Below, piece by piece: positions 60,675 to 64,000 of a stretch of 64,000 nucleotides of DNA. The stretch spans positions 62,001 to 126,000 of the forward strand of contig SBHC01000075.1 of the NCBI GenBank assembly GCA_006226375.1. Reading direction: 5' to 3'. Each line of letters starts with the position of its first letter. Within the stretch, counting starts at the first letter, position 1. Origin of the DNA: Deltaproteobacteria bacterium (GTDB taxonomy: Bacteria; Myxococcota_C; UBA6777). The notes below the pieces were generated by a model. The model saw only the letters and a program-made list of their open reading frames with translations, did no database searches and had not been told where the DNA came from. The translations under genes were made by a program, and so were the position numbers.

Positions 60675-61850
60675 ATGACGATCATTCGCTCCATCCTGGA
60701 ACAAGACCTCTACAAATTTAATATGTGCGCCAATGTCTTGCGTCATCACCCTGGGACTCGGGTTCGGTACGAGTTCACTCACCGAGAACCCAAAGCGACC
60801 TTCCACCAAAGCTTCTACAAAGCATTACAACAAGAGTTAGAAGGAATGGCTTCGCTGAAAGCGACGGAAGAGGAGTTACACTTCCTACAGAAAGCCTGTC
60901 CCTACCTTCCCCCCCAATTCCTCGACTTCATCCAAAACTACCGCTACGACCCATCACAGCTGGACTTCGACCTGAAGGACGGTCAACTCACCTGGAGTTG
61001 CGAAGGCAACTGGGAAACAGCCATCATGTGGGAGGTACCAACGCTCGCTTTGATCAGTGAGTTGTATTACATCCACTGCGTCCCAGAATGGAGTGGCAAA
61101 CGATGGAAGTCAGGAGTGACCAAGCGAACGAAAGACAAAGCAAGTGAGATGAAAGCTTGTGTGTTGGCTGAGTTTGGACTGAGGCGACGCAGAAGCTATG
61201 ACGTCCAAGATCTCGTCATCCAGACCTTGCAAAAGCATCACCCCCGGTTTGTCGGGACTAGCAACGTTCACTTTGCCCACAAATACAACTTGACCCCCAT
61301 TGGAACAATGGCCCATGAGTTGGTTATGGCCTACTCCGTTTTGGAGAGCCTACGACACGCCAACCGCTTCGTCCTTCGAGATTGGGCTGAGACATTCCAA
61401 GGGAAAGTTGGAATTGCCCTCACAGACACCTACGGCTCCGACGCCTTCTTTGCAGACTTTGACGAGTATTGGTCCCGCTTGTACGACGGAATCCGCCACG
61501 ACTCAGGCGACCCCTTTGCCTTTGGAGAGCGAACCATCCAACATTACGAGGCGATCGGTATTGACCCAGCGAGCAAAACGTTGGTGTTCAGTGACGGACT
61601 CAATGCGACCCTTGCCGCAAAGCTAGAAGCTCACTTCCGAGATCGAATCAGGGTGGTCTTTGGGATTGGAACCAACCTCACCAACGACATTCCCTCAAGC
61701 AACCCTCTTAACATTGTCATCAAAATGACCGAATGTGACGGAGTCCCCGTCGTTAAGCTCAGCGATGTACCTGGAAAAGAAAGCGGTGACCCCGAAGCTC
61801 TCCGGGTGGCCCGATGGACCTTCCGCAACCAGCCCCTTGATGCTTCTTAA
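60675..61850 (+). CDS. pncB: Nicotinate phosphoribosyltransferase
   Basis: 391 residues, NAD salvage: joins nicotinate and PRPP to form nicotinate mononucleotide, with ATP. Family features include MTIIRSILEQDLYKFNMC at the start, EFGLRRRRSYDVQ (the phosphoribosyl/nicotinate site), FVGTSNVHFAHKYNLTPIGTMAHE, and DTYGSDAFF / GIRHDSGDPFAFGE. The length matches the bacterial PncB type I. AAGGA precedes the ATG. Confidence 0.97.
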   Translation: MTIIRSILEQDLYKFNMCANVLRHHPGTRVRYEFTHREPKATFHQSFYKALQQELEGMASLKATEEELHFLQKACPYLPPQFLDFIQNYRYDPSQLDFDLKDGQLTWSCEGNWETAIMWEVPTLALISELYYIHCVPEWSGKRWKSGVTKRTKDKASEMKACVLAEFGLRRRRSYDVQDLVIQTLQKHHPRFVGTSNVHFAHKYNLTPIGTMAHELVMAYSVLESLRHANRFVLRDWAETFQGKVGIALTDTYGSDAFFADFDEYWSRLYDGIRHDSGDPFAFGERTIQHYEAIGIDPASKTLVFSDGLNATLAAKLEAHFRDRIRVVFGIGTNLTNDIPSSNPLNIVIKMTECDGVPVVKLSDVPGKESGDPEALRVARWTFRNQPLDAS

Positions 61851-61873
61851 GCCCCCTGGTTCCACAATCAAGG

Positions 61874-63070
61874 TCAAGCAGGTTCGGGGTGTTCTACGGC
61901 CTCACCGATCGAATCCCCGCCGTTCTTGTGTTCAAGAAACGCCCAATACGCGAGCAAGGCGGCTGCTGAAGCTGCAGTGAGCGCAAACATCGAAGCGTCG
62001 CCAAACCGATCAGCAAAGGCCCCAAGAATAGGGGTGATGGCAATCTCCGTAAGGCTCCACAACGCCGTAAACATGGAGAGAGCGCTGCCTCGATGAGCCT
62101 CCGAAGCCCGAGCGATCACTTGCCCCGAAACGACGGGAAAGCAGTAGCCATGACCAATGCCTGCAAGGCCCCCTGCCCAAAGCAGTTCTTGGAACGACGT
62201 CGCGCCGGCAACCCAGACCAGAGAGATGGCGTAACAAGACAGCCCCGGAACAATCAGGTTCGCAGGACCGATTCGGTCAGCCAGGCGCGAGCCAAACACT
62301 CGGACCAAGACAGCCGCGCCAGCGTAGGTTAACCATACATAGGTAGCCCCTGGAATGCCCCGGTCTTTCGCGCTTACGGTGACAAAGGTCATGAACGTTG
62401 CGACGAGACCGGAGAGAACAATGGCAGCAAGCCAAACCGGTCGAAGGGAGCGATGGTTCAGGGTCTTTAAGACATCGCGCCACTTTAGAGATTTCCGCTT
62501 GGCAGCGGTTTGTGTTTCCTCAATCGGAATCAGACTGATCATAGAGAGCGCAATGACCACCCCCACCAAGGGAAGAAACCAACGGAGGTCCACAGGTGCA
62601 ATGCCAAGCTGTGAAGAAAAGGGGTTTATCATCAGAGGGACAAGCCCTGAGATGCCGAAGAGAGCGAGGCCTTCGGTTCGGCGCGCCAGAGGGATGATGT
62701 CTCCAGCAAAGGCAAGATACCCCGTAAACAAAGCCCCAAGCCCAACCCCAACAAGGAAGCGAGACACATACACGAGGTAGCCCAGGTCTGTGACCCAAAA
62801 CAGCATCCACATGCCCACAGCCATCAAGCTTGTGCCCACATACAACGTTGGCTTTCGACCCCACACGTCGAGGGACCAGGCCACAGCAGGGCGAAACGCA
62901 AGGCTGGTCAAAGAGGCAAACGCCATGATGCTACCAATAAGCGTTCGGTTTGCCCCAAGATGCCCCAGATACAGGGGCAACAACAGCAAGGAAGAGTATC
63001 CCAGGGCTTGCAACAGATGCCCTGTGGTGAGAAGCACAAACGGTCGGGTCAACAAAGCTGGCTGAGTCAC
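61874..63070 (-). CDS. Major facilitator superfamily transporter
   Basis: 398 residues with 12 predicted helices in two sets of six. Between helices 2 and 3 lies the MFS motif (RPAVAWSLDVWGRKPTLYVG); the second half has the counterpart RVFGSRLADRIGPANLIVPG. It is likely an exporter of small molecules, substrate unknown. The GTG at 63070 is preferred over TTG 63076 because GGAG is then 9 bases away rather than 3. Convergent with pncB, 23 bp apart. Confidence 0.9.
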   Translation of the reverse strand: MTQPALLTRPFVLLTTGHLLQALGYSSLLLLPLYLGHLGANRTLIGSIMAFASLTSLAFRPAVAWSLDVWGRKPTLYVGTSLMAVGMWMLFWVTDLGYLVYVSRFLVGVGLGALFTGYLAFAGDIIPLARRTEGLALFGISGLVPLMINPFSSQLGIAPVDLRWFLPLVGVVIALSMISLIPIEETQTAAKRKSLKWRDVLKTLNHRSLRPVWLAAIVLSGLVATFMTFVTVSAKDRGIPGATYVWLTYAGAAVLVRVFGSRLADRIGPANLIVPGLSCYAISLVWVAGATSFQELLWAGGLAGIGHGYCFPVVSGQVIARASEAHRGSALSMFTALWSLTEIAITPILGAFADRFGDASMFALTAASAAALLAYWAFLEHKNGGDSIGEAVEHPEPA

Positions 63071-63156
63071 ACGCAATCACTCCACATCACAAAAACCACA
63101 TACATTCCAGTGGCGATGTGCCACACCAACCCAAGACAACCAGAAGGGTTCACAAC

Positions 63157-64000
63157 TTATGCCGGTTCATAGGAAAAGACTTCCTGCACCGGTCGTCGAA
63201 GGGTCCGATGTTTCTTGGGCAAGGGGTCCACCTTCCCCGCTCGAAACAACCAGATCGGAGATTGACTTGGCCCTAGCCCAAAGTGCCTTCGAAGAAGAGT
63301 CTGTCCTTCTCGAAACAGGCGTTGGAAGTTCACGGGCAGCGGGCCTGTGAGTTGATGTTGTGCACCCAACGCGACCATCGAGACCATCGAATAAGGATGG
63401 AAACCATACCCAGCCATGTTCAAACGAATCCAGGCGCGGAGAATTCGACGACCGGCTTGCACGATGCCTTGGGGGGAAAGGTCACTTGTGGCAAAGCAAC
63501 CCAGCGTACAAGCGCTGCGAAGTTGTTGGGTTACCCGGTAGCCATACACCACTTTCCCACCAAACGTCCCCATGGTCCGAAACAACGAAGCGCTCCGAGG
63601 CATCCACCGCAACACCTCAGTCTCTAGCCGAGAAAAGGCAAGGTTCCCACCGGAGACACCGTCCTGCGTGGATGACACTTGTTCGTCGTCAAAGCGAATC
63701 CATTTCAACGCACTCAACGCGCCTTCCGGTTTGTGCCAGAACAATTCGTCACAAGCGACAATGTGTTTTACAAGCTCTTTGGGAGGAGCAGTGGATAGAA
63801 AACGCAAGGCCGTAGAGTCGCAATCCGAAGAGTCCGCTTCCAACGAAGCCAACAACGGGTCTGCAGGGTCACCCCCTTGGTACACGCGCCTGTCGGTGCA
63901 GCGAAACGGAAGCCCTTCCAACAAGGGGTCAGCTTCATGAGAAGTGCTGGGTTCAAACCGTACGGAGAGCCAGGGGTTTCCCTCCAAGGAGTCTATAAGT
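63157..64000 (-). CDS. Nitroreductase-like protein, 5' end cut by the window
   Basis: The frame stays open to the window end, so only the C-terminal part of at least 276 residues is seen. The segment GIVQAGRRILRAWIRLNMAGYGFHPYSMVSMVALG resembles the C-terminal helix of nitroreductase-family (FMN) proteins of the ThcOx/Acg-like type. The upstream part is less recognisable. The call is tentative until the rest is read. Confidence 0.45.
   Translation of the reverse strand, partial: LIDSLEGNPWLSVRFEPSTSHEADPLLEGLPFRCTDRRVYQGGDPADPLLASLEADSSDCDSTALRFLSTAPPKELVKHIVACDELFWHKPEGALSALKWIRFDDEQVSSTQDGVSGGNLAFSRLETEVLRWMPRSASLFRTMGTFGGKVVYGYRVTQQLRSACTLGCFATSDLSPQGIVQAGRRILRAWIRLNMAGYGFHPYSMVSMVALGAQHQLTGPLPVNFQRLFREGQTLLRRHFGLGPSQSPIWLFRAGKVDPLPKKHRTLRRPVQEVFSYEPA

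Overview
The window is chromosomal DNA of roughly 54-56% GC by eye. It encodes about 50 genes in short operons, with no rRNA, tRNA, CRISPR array, phage or insertion sequence that I can see. The best fit is a deltaproteobacterial lineage, Myxococcota-like. The reasons are two secreted proteins ending in a Cys-Gly/Cys-Ser motif, a membrane helix and arginines (MYXO-CTERM-like), MopE-type metal-binding and CARDB repeats, a very large STAND NTPase, and several -24/-12 (sigma-54) promoter matches. The lineage is an inference; no marker gene here settles it.

Layout. 1-8.5 kb: a truncated peptidoglycan-type enzyme, a CBS protein, a Rieske ferredoxin, a 1603-residue transmembrane STAND protein, a divergent M23 peptidase and a glycosyltransferase. 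8.5-13.2 kb: a response regulator/PP2C phosphatase, UDP-xylose synthase plus UDP-glucose dehydrogenase, and a second CBS protein. 13.2-18.6 kb: surface-type Cys-rich proteins and a membrane protein. 18.7-26.3 kb: a spermidine-synthase-like membrane protein, a P2B-type Ca2+ ATPase, an outer-membrane-type protein and an OPT transporter. 26.5-32.9 kb (minus strand): an EF-hand protein, then a five-gene operon with two cNMP-binding proteins, a LETM1-like protein, a class IV aminotransferase and a GH13 amylase. 33.2-36.7 kb: two SPFH proteins and a small membrane protein. 36.8-49.8 kb: asparaginyl-tRNA synthetase, a YkgJ-type protein, an MshEN protein, a CapA-type protein, several unknown proteins, a voltage-sensor/adenylate-cyclase fusion and a small secreted basic protein with a structured leader. 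50-64 kb: a penicillin acylase relative, a chalcone-isomerase-like protein, a membrane arrestin-like protein, an aldo/keto reductase, a kinase-like protein, an orphan sigma region-2 protein, a MaoC protein, a transglutaminase, nicotinate phosphoribosyltransferase, an MFS transporter and a cut-off nitroreductase-like gene.

Most interesting points. (1) The STAND protein joins a caspase-like domain, a SIR2-like domain and an nSTAND1 NTPase to a membrane helix, pentapeptide repeats and Cys-paired Sel1 repeats, and both effector-type domains seem to have lost catalytic residues. (2) A six-helix voltage-sensor module with eight regularly spaced S4 arginines is fused to a class III nucleotide cyclase. 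(3) The same window holds two stand-alone cNMP-binding proteins and a tandem CRP-type operator, so cyclic-nucleotide signalling is a theme. (4) Both CBS genes carry a perfect TTGAT-N4-ATCAA FNR-type box upstream. (5) A membrane protein carries two arrestin-like domains.

Limits. Everything was read by eye. Domain calls rest on motif recognition; promoters and operators are pattern matches and no search was run.
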